DNA from: Glandiceps talaboti
Taxonomy: Eukaryota > Hemichordata > Enteropneusta > Spengelidae
NCBI RefSeq assembly: GCF_964340395.1
Contig: NC_135553.1
Coordinates: forward strand, 6,602,501 to 6,666,500
DNA length: 64,000 bases
Direction of reading: 5' to 3'
Of the stretch, positions 37,301-50,862 are shown piece by piece (position 1 is the stretch's first letter; the number at the start of each line of letters is the position of its first letter). A program made the translations under genes and the position numbers. Under the pieces are notes generated by a model. The model ran no database searches. It had not been told where the DNA came from and was given only the letters and a program-made list of their open reading frames with translations.

Positions 37301-40063
37301 TTTGACCTCATAGTGTCAAAGATGGTTGCCCCACAGGGTCAAAGATAATTTTACCTCACAGGACCAAAGCAATTTTACCTCACAGGGTCAAAGACAATTT
37401 GACCTCACAGGGTCAAAGACAATTTGACCTCATAGTGTCAAAGATGGTTGCCCCACAGGGTCAAAGATAATTTGACCTCACAGGACCAAAGCAATTTTAC
37501 CTCACAGGGTCAAAGACAATTTGACCTCACAGGGTCAAAGACAATTTGACCTCACAGGGTCAAAGACAATTTGACCTCATAGTGTCAAAGATGGTTGCCC
37601 CACAGGGTCAAAGATAATTTTACCTCACAGGACCAAAGCAATTTTACCGATGGTTGCCCCACAGGGTCAAAGATAATTTTACCTCACAGGACCAAAGCAA
37701 TTTTACCTCACAGGGTCAAAGATAATTTTACCTCACAGGACCAAAGCAATTTTACCTCACAGGACCAAAGCAATTTTACCTCACAGGGTCAGTCAATTAA
37801 TAGTTGCCTCACAGGCTCTACTTAGAAAGTTTGACTTCAAAGGGCCACATCAAGTCAAAAAACAACATGGTGAGGATTCTTTATTTTGTAAATGGGTTGT
37901 GAAATTGATACAAGAAAGATTTACAATTTAAGGAAAAAGTATGGTTGAAATGTTTTTCAACTGTTATAGCGTTAAAATTACACCAATGAAAAGTTTTGAT
38001 TGAAACCTAGTCAAGAAATTCTACCAACAAGATAACATGATTATACAATATCATATGATTTGAATCAGACTCTTTGCATACAATGAATTACAATGTCCAT
38101 TAATAATAGCAGATCTAGTGAGTATGTGAGGAAAGAAAGGACATGTATTGAGATCAGTTAATGAATGTCAAACTATTTCAAATTAGGCTTGTAGTCGATG
38201 CAAGTAACGGTTCTGTCAAAGTGAAGCAGAAAGTATCATATTGTAAGCCAAGACTAGAAAAGTATTGCTAATACTGTCACAGTTGCTGTACTGCATTACT
38301 GGGACCAGTTAACTCTATAGTCTTACCTCATACTAATTTCCTCCTCACTAACTGTACACGTACCTACATGTATCCCCTTGACTTTATCTTCATGACATTT
38401 TGTGTAAGGTCTATGATTGTATGTAATGTTTCCCCAAAATAAGAGGTACGAAGTGCAAGATTATGCATTGCTGTACACTAGAATCCTGACCTTTAGGTCA
38501 TTTCTATTGCTAAATAACCATTCATGCCTTCGTTTACTTCTGATGTAATGTTGTATGCGACATCTTATGTTGACAAACAGATGGACATTTTTTGTGTGAT
38601 TCACCACGAATTATGTAAATCAGATCAGATTTGTTCTTGATATGGCTAAAGACTAACAAAGTTTAGTAAAGTTGCAAAGACTCTACGAAAGACTGGTCAG
38701 ATTTCATTTCATGTGATTCACCTATGACGAAGATATCACTTATCATTCACCTATTCACATAACTTATCGTGAATAATTAACACTGTCTGAGACAGTGATG
38801 ATGGTATTTACAATCTAGCACTTAGACTAGTTAGTACTGTATAACTTCATTTCAAGGTAATCAACTTAATACTTTTTAAAAAATGAAAGAATTTTGGTGC
38901 TACATGCAAACATTTTGCTGCTATACTGTCATCAAATTAAAGTAAATGCAATTCAAAATCTGGTGTGTTGGAACAGGTACATGTATGCTAAAGGAAATCA
39001 ATCTAAATCCATATATAAATTTTTTAGCGAGGATAGAAAGTGGTTTCGATTTGATTTAACTAAAATGAATCAGTGTTGATTGATTTGGAAATGTTTGTGA
39101 ACTGATTCAAGTGAGACATGGCTGTGTCTGTCGACAGCCTGTATGACAAATACAAAGACAATGGGATTAGGTTATTCCCGATCAGAGATTTTCTCCAAAA
39201 ACCCTTACAGAAATCCCCAAAATGGCTGAACACATATCAAGTGCAGCAGAGCTTATAGAGTAAATTGAGTGAGTTAACCAAGGTGTTATTTTATCACTCC
39301 AAATTATATCTAAGGTCATAGCAGTAATCAATACAAGCAGACTATAGGCAGAAATAAGCTTGACTGGACTTTTCTTTCAATATAGGACAAATTGTCTTTA
39401 ATGTTTAGGCCTGACCTTTGACATTTTAGTTAGATTAGGATAAGTCTGGCCATCTAAATAACATAATTATCCAGTAAAGTCATTTCACTTTCACTCAAGA
39501 TTCTGGTAAATTTTCTTATTGATCAAGAATGACGATCATTAGTTCTAAGTTATAACATTGTCTGGTCCCGGTAATGAATATGTCTGTAGATTGTATCTTG
39601 ATGGTCACTTGTAGTTCTCAACATTATCTGTCATTCTACTTTTATCACATGAAAATGTCAAAAATGGATATGTGATTTCTTACAAAATCATCAACATTGT
39701 ACAATTAATATTGTAAATTACAGTTGCAATATGGATGAGAAAATGGTATTTGGTTTGCATTTTGTGAACACATGTAATCAAACTATTTATGAATGGTGAT
39801 GTTTCAATATATGAGGAAGTGACAGACGTATGTGCAGGCAGGACATGATGTAGTGATACTTGTCTTTATCCAGTTTATCTACAAATCATTTATTTGGTTT
39901 AAGACAATAACAGACTTTTTTAAACATATTTTTTGCTACTTATTGAGTCACAAACATAGATTAAATGTGCTGTTTATTATTGTTTTGTCAAATAGAACAA
40001 CATACACTTAAGTTTTTATCCTCCTCCCAGGGGGAGAGTATTACAATGGTCTCTGTCTACCTG

Positions 40064-40136
<73 letters not shown>

Positions 40137-43100
40137 ATCCATTCATTCATCCATCCACATGTCATTTCTCAGATTGCAGTATATGATTTCTTTCAAACCT
40201 GGCACAAAGGTGACATGTCATATGGGACATCATTTCGTTTGTTTTGTGACGTATCCAAATTTGACTGAATGGTGGCCATATTTGTAGTTAAAAAATATCA
40301 TTTACGACATACCTCAAAAACTGTAATACATAGAGATTCCAATCAAGTGTCTACCCCTTTATTTTCAGGTACAAGCTTTCTTTTAAGACCTTTACGTTTG
40401 ACCATGATCTTCAGGTTCACCTATTACAGACACTTTGTAGTATTTATTTGTTGCCATTTTCTTTTACATGTAAATCATGTTCACAGGTAATATAGAAGAA
40501 AAGAAATATATACAAGGATTACTTTGGGTGCTCTCATCACTTCTTACTGAATGGCAGCTATATAATGCATTTGGAGTAACAAATCAATATATTATTGTAT
40601 AATGCAGAGAGACTTCATTCAAGTGTCTAATGCCACATAATCATATGCAAACTTTCTAAACACCCGTGACCATGGCCTTCAGGGTCATTTGTCAAAATCA
40701 AGCTATTTCTAGCATATTGCAAGCAGTCTGTAGCATCTATGTATGATACATTTCTTTAAAATCATGTCTAAAGGTAACACAGAACAACAAGAGAAATATG
40801 TACCTGCATTACTTTCGGTGCTCATTACTTTTAAGTGAATGGTGACCAAATTTGTAGTTAACGAGTAAGCATAACTCAAAAACACAGAGACTCCATTAAA
40901 GTGTGTATTCTCATATTATTAGGTGTGAACTTTCTTTTGAAATCATGACCTGTGACCTTGACTTTGATCTTCAGGATCAATTATTGAAATGTAGCCGTTT
41001 CCTGCATATCACAGACACAGTATTTATTTATGCCACTACATGTAATTTCTTTTAAATCATGTCACCATTCAGTCACATACATTTGTAGAAGGAAACTTCA
41101 TGAGGGGTATGTGTCTTCTATGAAGACCTCTTTGAAAATCCAAAATAAACACCTATCACCCCTATTGCCACATTAACAAAAGCAGTTTGATTTAAACTGA
41201 TCAAAGTGAACACAGCTGATGTAGAGTCAATGTAGAAGCTAAGTCTATGTATCAGTAAACTGATATTGTGAAAACTGAAAACAGTGATAGTAACAGAATA
41301 TAAAGAAATCGGGATTAGGTTAAATTTGATTAGAATCAGAGGGAATACCAAGAGGGGAACTTTTGCATGTACTGGTAGTTTAGATACTTGTACATTTTCA
41401 CACCCACGATAACAATGGACCCATAGTTCCTGTGTAGAAAGACATGACATCTCTGTCATAAAAGTGTAAATAAATACACTGTCTTGTCATGAAAGTCAGA
41501 AAATAAAAATTTTATGTTTAATAAACAAGAGTGACAAAGTAGCATCGCAAGTATTTCATACATGTTTAGTTGCATGAAAAGAGGCTTACCAAAGTTTTGG
41601 ATAAAAAAGTGGGAAATTACAATTTGAAAGTAATTGTGAACCCAGTTCGTGTAGAGTATATGATGAATGATGAATAAAAGAATCAGTTTTGCAGAAGAAC
41701 TCTTTGACTGTCTGATTGTATTGATTTCTATAAGTTAATATAATAAGGAATTGTGAATGAGCCAAATTAGGATGACAGGGCCAGGTTGAACAATGCAGTG
41801 AGAACTGTCAAGAGTAGACAAACAAACACACAAACTCATTCTGGCAAGACAGACCAGTTGCCATGGCAACTGTGACATCATCGGGTATTGGGGTGGAGGA
41901 GTATAAGGAAGAGACAGGAAGAGAGGTATTATTCCATTGTCCTAAAATAACTGCTGGATGTCCCTACATATACATGACTTTGATATTCTCAGAGATGTCT
42001 ATAGTCATGATAAAATTCATATGAAGCTAAGCTCCGTTTTCTGTTGAGAAAGTGAAGCGAGCACAGTCATATACATCAAAGGCTGTTGACAATCAATATG
42101 ACATATCAGAAAAACGTGTTGAAACAAAGTACATGTATATTGTATATCGATTATTTGATGAAGTACTCTGTGACCTTTTATCATATATATGCCCAGTGTG
42201 CTTTCTCTATGAACGACAACATATTTTCTTTTGGGTCAAAGTGGTAAAAAATTGGGTTTTCTTGTGAGTTACGTACAAAATGCAGGACATAGTAAAATAT
42301 AGGGGAACACACTGCAAATTTGGCGTCATGAGAATTTTGCTGTATATCAGTGGGCCATCTAATTGCTCAGGGAGTACATTGTATTGATATATCGATGGAA
42401 CATAGAAGTATAATATCTACAACAATATAGCTGGGGAAGAACGGACAGACAAGACAGACAGTAATTGTAAAGACTTGTATTCAAGCTAAGGGTGTCCATG
42501 TTTCTCATCGTAATACCTTAAAAAATTATTCGTTCAGTTTCTTGAAAAAAGCAAGTGTACATGTACATGGTGATAGTACTTTCATTTCATAATTATTACC
42601 CCAAAGGGGGACTTTTACAATGCTCTGTCCGTCTGTCTGTGCATGCGTCTGTAGTACATAATTTCTCAGACATGCAATATCTTATTTCTTTCAAACCTAG
42701 CACAAAGATGACATACATGGGCCATATATATGCATGTCACTTTGTTTTGCAGCATATGCAAATTTGACCAAATGGCAGCCATATCGTTGTACATAGTTAA
42801 AAATCAATACTTACATCATAATTCAAAACTGTAATACATAGACTTCATTCAAGTGTCTAACTCCTATTGTCAGGTGCTATCTTTCTTTTAAGACCTTGAC
42901 CTTCAGGGTCAATTTACAAAATTCAGTAATTTTTTGCCAATCACAGACACTTTGTATTTATTTCTTGCCTATTTCTTTTAAATCATTTCCACAGATAATA
43001 TAGGAAAAAAAATATACACAAGGTTTACTTTTAGTGCTAAATTAACTTTTTTTCTAAATATCAGCCAAATTTGGTTTAACAAATCAATATATTTAATACT

Positions 43101-46100
43101 GCATAACTCAAAAACTTCAATACATAGACTCTATTCAAGTGTCTAACCCCATACAATCACATGCAAGTTTTCTTGTAAGAAAGTGACCTTTTACCTCAAT
43201 CTTAACCTTCTGGGTCAATTATCAAAATGAAGCTATTTCTTGCATATTGCAATGCAGTACAAAAGAAGAAGAGAAATATATATAATACATGCATTACTTG
43301 TGGTGCTCATATAACTTTTAACCAAATGGTAGCCATATTTGTAGTGAGCAATCATGATTTACTGCATAACTCAATACATGGAAACTTCATTCAAGTGTCT
43401 ATGTCCATATTATTAGGTGTAAACTTTCTTTTGAGACGTTGACCTTTGACCCTGATTTTGACCTTCAAGGTCAATTTCCTGCATATCACAGACAATTGTT
43501 ATTATAAATTATTGCCACCAATTTCTTTTAAAATCAAGTCACCATTGTCACATAGAAGTAAAGTATTTGAGGGCTGTGTCTTCTAAAGTCATACTTTAAC
43601 AATCTGAATGATTTAGAAATTTAGATTTTCTGTAATAAAAGATAATTTTAGCTCAGATATGCACTTGTGGGAGTTGCCATCGTACAATCAGTAACGTAGT
43701 GATTTTTTCCTTGTCCTAATTTGTAAAAATTATTTTGCCCGATTAAAGAAACTTAGGGTACTTGGTCGGGTCATGAGAAATTTAGAATTAAGTACAGTCA
43801 CTCTAGGAGTTACATGTAGGTAAGGTTAGGTGTAGTCTAGAAGCTATCTGTGGCTTTGATTCTCAGTCAATTTGAAGCCATTGATAGGTTATGTTATGTT
43901 AAGTGAGGTTAGGTTAAGGATAGGTCAAGTGTTTGAAACCTAGCTGACATAACTGTTTGCCAGTAAGTGAGCCCTTCTCTCCTCCTGATCAGAAGTATTT
44001 AATCATAAATGTATCAAGGGAATACATCATGTTTAGTGGTATGTATAGGAAATATTATGATTATTGAATAATGAAAATATTACATATATTTGTATAAACA
44101 TTCAGTGTATGATTGACAAACATCATTGAATAGTAATATTAGAATTATGATAATTTTGATATCATAATAGTTGTAAACACACAGCACTATGCATTACTAG
44201 ATTAAATACAGATTGATATCTTATACGTGCAAGACACTTTTAAAAAGCACAGCGGTGGTAAAAGTACACATTAATTTGATTGTAAAAAAAAAGTCATGGA
44301 ACATTGTTAAATAGTTGTATTACTGTACAGTAGCGTACAGTATGTGTATTAAGCATTTAGTGACTTGGTTTCTGTAACTCTATGTAATTACACCCTTTAT
44401 ATAGGGTAGGGTATCAGGTTTTAAAGGGTTGAAGATCAGTACTTTGGAGCTCTTACAAATGGTTGGGGTTTAAGTGCTTTACTTTTAGTTCCACTACTTT
44501 ACAGTTTCAATATTTTGTGTATAAACTTCAATTTGTTTTGACAATAAGAATACAGTTAATAAGTAGTTGACTGTTTGTTTGCTTGTTAGCTACATCATTT
44601 CAGAAGTAAGTCAATGAAAGTAAGTTGTAGAGTGTAGTTAGACGTAAATTTATTCATGATGTGGTGGAGATGGTTGGTCAAATGGATTGGCATTCAGATT
44701 ATATACTTACATGTATGTATGTACAAACAACACAAATTGTTCAAAGTCAGTTTAAAATAACATAATATTTTTACTTCTGTGAATTTATCAGTTTTGTCTG
44801 TGTAGTTCTAATCTACAATTTGTAGTTAATGATTCTATGTATAGTAATCATTCTCGGTACCTGCAATAGAATTTTACTCCCTAGGTGCATCATAAAAATA
44901 AAACATTTGATTTCTTGGTGGACACCCTAACTTCTGCTCCATGTGCTTCACATGCATTACTAGAGGTGCACTTGAGAATAAGTCGGCCTGCTTGTTCTAT
45001 TTTGACCCTCTAGCATGAGGTAAAATGCTATTGAAGGTACCGAGATTTACAGAGGGCTTACTCGAAGACTGTTATGTTATCACATTTTCATATTTCATAG
45101 TTATCACATACCGTGTGTGTATCTGGCCTGTTTACAACGCAATTTCAGAATCTGTGATTTTGCTGTGCTGTCACACTAACTGCATGTAGTGCTATCAAAA
45201 GCAACCACTTAATAGCCACGCCCCCAATGATAGTTATCAGCATGCCTCAGTTTGTTGATATTTACATAATGTTTGCTATATGTTAATTATGTTGCTCTGC
45301 TCATCTCAACAAGGGCACATTCTCATATTGACTTCTGAATATAGTACATTACTAAGGTGGTATACATTATCACTTCCCGTGTTTTTTTCAAACCAATCAG
45401 TTTGAATGTATGATTTTCAAAGCCCACTAATCAGTTGCAATAAGTTGATAGCATTATAAGCAGGTAGCGAAACAGTGAGGCAAAGTCACAGATTATTGGT
45501 ATTTTAACACTTTTCAGTAAATAGATTTTGGTTGTCTGATCAAAAAACTGTACTACAGTTACAGAATAGTTAACATGGTGACAAATTGAAAACCAAGCTT
45601 TCACTCAAGATGTAAACTTGTCACTACACCATCTACGGATAATGTTGATCACTAATTATACAATTTACAATGTCTTTTTATAAGTAACTAAACCGATTTT
45701 AGTGAATATATCTGTGGTTTAATACTTGATGAAAAATATCCCAGTTGCAGCTTACAGTGCAGGTTGAAGTTTTGATGGACATGCAGTTTTATTTGAAAAT
45801 TATTTAATCCAGTGCCTTGAAGTGTTAGATCTGTAATATGTAAATGAAAATATTTGAGGGGTTCAGACTCACTGCTTTTAGAGTAGACTCTCCAGGTTGG
45901 GTTTAAAACACATTTGACAAATCCAATCTGATTGTGACCCAAGAAACCACCTTTAAGTTATCACTTTTACGACTGAAGTCAGACTAGAGTTGATGGTTTC
46001 GACCTAGTAATGTGAATACAGTATTTGGTATATATGTTGTGAAGGTGAGTATTATGGATGAGTGTATGAACTATATATAAACACACATCTACTTCAACTG

Positions 46101-49100
46101 TCATCATGTATGTACATACAGATCTCTAAGGAATATACGTAAGTGTTAATAATGCCAATCTCTTCATCTCTCTATATACTAAGTACTCTAGTCAAGTAAT
46201 GTACAACTTATATGTATAGACTCAGATCATTTTCTATGTACACAATGGGATTTACAAGTCTTTGTAGTATATTTATTAGTATTGTTTAAACTTATTATTT
46301 TTATTCAAATATTAGATTTTATTTTTGAGACTAAATTTTCATATTATTATGTTTTGTATATGTTTGTTATTGAACAAACTATTGCAACAAATACAGTAAA
46401 AATTGTACATGGACCTATAGACCAAATGCCTACAATGCACTCTTGCTGTAGACCCAGTGTTTACAATGCAGTCATCTTATAGACCCAATGCCTACAATGC
46501 ACTCTTGCTGTAGACCCAGTGTTTACAATGCAGCCATCCTATAGACCCAATGCCTACAATGCACTCATGCTGTAGATCCAGTGTCTACAATGCAGTCATC
46601 TTATAGACCCAATGCCTACAATGCACTCTTGCTTTAGATCCAGTGTCTACAATGCAGCCGTCCCATAGATCCAATGCTTACAATGCACCCTCTTGCTGTA
46701 GATCCAGTGTCTACAATGCAATTGTCCTACTGTCTATGAATAGTAACGGTAGTCACTATACCTTGTGTTGCAGTGTCCATTCCACAATTAATGAGAAAAT
46801 TATGGATTTTTCTATTGATGCAATTATTCATCATCTTTCTAATATATTGTGTAGATTATATGCTGTTGTTATGATTTGGAGTGTAATGGGGCTTAAGAAC
46901 TGTTTGTGACCTTTGACCATTAATTCTCATTATTTCTTATACGCGTAATTATCCAATGTTGATGTGGTTGTAGCCAAATAATTCCAGTAATGAAGTTATT
47001 CCATACAACTAGAAATAGATTATTAGACTGTAGGGTGACATCATCATACCATGCAAATCGATTCTTTTCAAAACATTGTTAGTTTTATCCGTGGGGATTT
47101 GACATTCATGGAAAAACTCATTAAATCTAAAATGAAATGAATTAATGCATTCATACTATATATTTGATTTTCACAGTAGTATGACTAAAAGTGAAGGTAT
47201 GTACTTGGAAACAGTGTTACTTTTAGTGTCTGTCGTGTTCTTCATCAACATTAATATTTGGTTGAAGGAAAATGACTATCAAGTGAAAATAAAAGCTAAA
47301 CATACAAATATGATATACTGGTTGAGACATCAATTCTAGATTTGAATCAGATTTTTATTGCACATAATAATATGATGATAAATATAAATTTATTGCAAAA
47401 ATAAGGTAAAAAAGGGTAAATATTTGCTGGAATTTAAATTTGATATCTTCTTCCCAAGGTGAAAATAGATACATGCGTATGTAACATGTGATATTTCTTA
47501 TTTGTTCTCTGTGTTTTACAAATATTTGGGAAACCCCGAGTTTGAAATCTGATATAATTTTCATAAATTTGCATACTTTGTACCATAATTTTTTTTTTTT
47601 AGTATTGGACTGACAGATCAGCCATTGTGGGCGTGGTCTAATCTCCCTTTCCCCAAACTATTAGGGCAGGCTGATAAGCCCAGACCGATGATGTCATTAC
47701 AGTCTACCCCAGTATATAAAATCACCTTTTGGAGGTCAGGTAAATTTGCCCTTCTAAGCTTACCACCCTTACCACCCTTAACAAAATTATGCGCTGGAAT
47801 AAGAATTAGTTAGGTCATAGTGACATTACAATACTTTTTGGAATAAAATTATTCTCAAACTAAAATTGAAAAAGAAAAAACATGTAGAAATAATAATGTC
47901 AGTGATTTTGTGGGGAATGAATATTTTGATGAAAAAATCACAAGTGAGTTGTTATATTTACATGTATATCTCAAAGTCTTGAATGGAAAATAAATAAACA
48001 TCATAAGTACTTCTCCATGCACATTTATAGATTTTAAAAACCAAAGAGTTCTTTAAATAACATCATTTTATAGATTTTATTTCAGTGGAAAAAACATGTC
48101 AGTGAGTAAACAAGTGAAACAACAGTTAATACAGAATGATAGAGTGTAGACGAAGACAGTACAAACTGTACAGCCAGTAACCATATACCTAGCAACATGA
48201 TCCAATAATACCAAGGTCTATTTTTATCTCTCTATAATTTGTTGTAGTTATTCACTTGGTAAAGTGACATGATAGGTATGTTATTTGATTAGTTGAAGTC
48301 TGATTAACAGCTGCCAGCACTGATACAATTTGCACACCACTCAGACATACCCTATATTATAGCTGGTATTAACCACTCACATATACCCTATATTATAGCT
48401 GGTACCAACCACTCACATACCCTATATTATAGCTGGTACCAACCACTCACACATACCCATATATTATAGCTGGTACCAACCACTCACACATACCCTATAT
48501 TATAGCTGGTACCAACCACTCACACATACCCTATATTATAGCTGGTACCAACCACTCACATACAAATGTATGCACTATATTAATGCTGGTTGCCACCACT
48601 CACACATACACTATTATATTATAGCTGGTTGCCAACACTCACACATACAAATATATTATAGCTGGTACCAACCACTCACATACTCAATATTATAGCTGGT
48701 TGCCACCACTCACATATACCCTATATTATGGCTGGTACCAACGACTCACATATACCCTATATTATAGCTGGTACCAACCACTCGCACATACTGGTACACT
48801 GTATTATAGCTGGTTTCCACCACTCACACAAAATGTAGTACTCACCACATACACATTATATTGTAGCCGGTAATCACCAATTTTTATAAGATATTTTAAT
48901 ATGGAGTATGTTGACAGCATTCTATGTTGATTATTGTATTCTGTGTGTGTTTTAGAATGTGTCATCAAACATACTCCCCACATGATAAAGATTTGGTGAA
49001 AAGTACAGTCGCCTTGATTCTTACAAGAATACAAAGATGTACAAATTTTAGTATTGTTTGTAACAGGGACGCATAAACGTTATTACGTCCCTTTTTTGTA

Positions 49101-50788
49101 TTCATAGAATTATAACACCTTTTGTCCTTGTAGTATTATGTGTGATATCGCTCTGGCCCATGAACAAGCTGAATGCCATACTCTTATTAAAAGCAGGCCC
49201 AAGTTGTTTTCTGTATATTGTTGCTAGGCAACAGACAGCATGATGTGATGCTGAGAGGAAGTTGTGTACAAAAGAGAAAGGTTACAGTGTCCTTGTATGA
49301 GAAGTCAAGAATAGGTTGAGGTATAACTGAAATGATTGATAGCACTTAAAGTGCATGTGTTCACTTCCTCAATTAGTTTTCTCTCCTACAAAGGTATATT
49401 TTAAGTCAGTCAGGTTGGTCTTTTGCTTATTGTCTAAGGATATCTGTCAGGTTTACTTTTCTCCACATACACATATTCTGATGATGATGGGGTTTGTTTT
49501 AGTGGTTGTCATTCAGGTTTATTTCTGTCCAAACATGATGATGATAATGATGACGGTGGTGGTGTGGTGGTGGTGGTGGTGGTGGTAGTAATGATCATGA
49601 TGAGGGTTTGAACATGAATAAATATCCTTTAAAAGATGAAGATGATGATGATGATGATGATGACAACAATGGTGTTTGTTTCAGAGATTGATAGTCAAGT
49701 TCCACTTCTCTCCATGTACATGTATGCTGATGTTTGTTTCACAAGTTGATTTGACAATGTGTCACTTGGAATAAGCTTGTCTATTTTAATAAGTACCCAA
49801 TTTCAATTTCAATTTCAGTGTGGAGGTTAAAATATGTCGTTCATTTTTCAAATTAAAACATTACAGGAATGTGAAAATTGATGAATAGTTTTATTTATAG
49901 TCCATATGTCAAATATATGTATGATTTATTATAATAAACATATTTGATAAATTGAAAATTAAACATTCGATCTTCCTTATGCAGTTTATGAACATTTTAT
50001 CTAAATTTAGCTATGGTGAATTTTTTTTTTTTTATGAGCATGCATATATACCCAGAAGGTATGATTTTATTGTTCCAGCAGTTGGTGTGTAATATATTTT
50101 ATTTCAATATCAGATCTTTGTTTGTATGATAGGTTGATTTATAGATGACATGTATATGTCGTGTGGAATGAATTTTTAATTCTGTTGTCGTTATTTGGCC
50201 AAATTGTTTACACTAAGTACAAGCTAAAGCCTTACTTGTTCATTGTTGATACAAGTGATTTTAAAAAGCTCTTATAAATTTAATATGGTCGTATCGTATA
50301 TCTAATGTGAATTAGACATGTAAGGTTGTCAGTGGCTGAGCTGTTAGCTTGTATTCCGTTTACCACTGCTGTCTGTGTTGTCAGTGGCCAAGTGGTTAGC
50401 TTGTATTCCATTTACCACTGCTGTCTGTGTTGTCAGTGGCTGAGCAGTTCGCTTGTATTCCGTTTACCACTGCTGTGTGTGTTGTCAGTGGCCAAGCAGT
50501 TAGCTTGTATTCTGTTTACCACTGCTGTCTGTGTTGTCAGTGGCTGAGCAGTTCGCTTGTGTTCCGTTTACCACTGCTGTCTGTGTTGTCAGTGGCTGAG
50601 CAGTTCGCTTGTATTCCGTTTACCACTGCTGTCTGTGTTGTCAGTGGCCAAGTAGTTAGCTTGTATTCCGTTTACCACTGCTGTCTGTGTTGTCAGTGGC
50701 CAAGTGGTTATCTTGTATTCTGTTTACCACTGCTGTCTGGGTTGTCAGTGGCCAAGCAGTTGGCTTGTATTCCGTTCCACACACACAC

Positions 50789-50862
<74 letters not shown>

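Noticed and set aside
37247-37800. Minisatellite as a CRISPR-like array
   Set aside because: Units are contiguous with no unique spacers, in an animal intron.
41118-41459. 113-residue hydrophobic minus-strand frame
   Set aside because: Hydrophobicity reflects AT-rich codons; no family, no splice or promoter context, inside RGS intron 1.
40018-43600. Direct repeats at 40.0 and 42.6 kb as LTRs of one element
   Set aside because: They are diverged, lack TG/CA ends and target duplication, and nothing coding lies between them.
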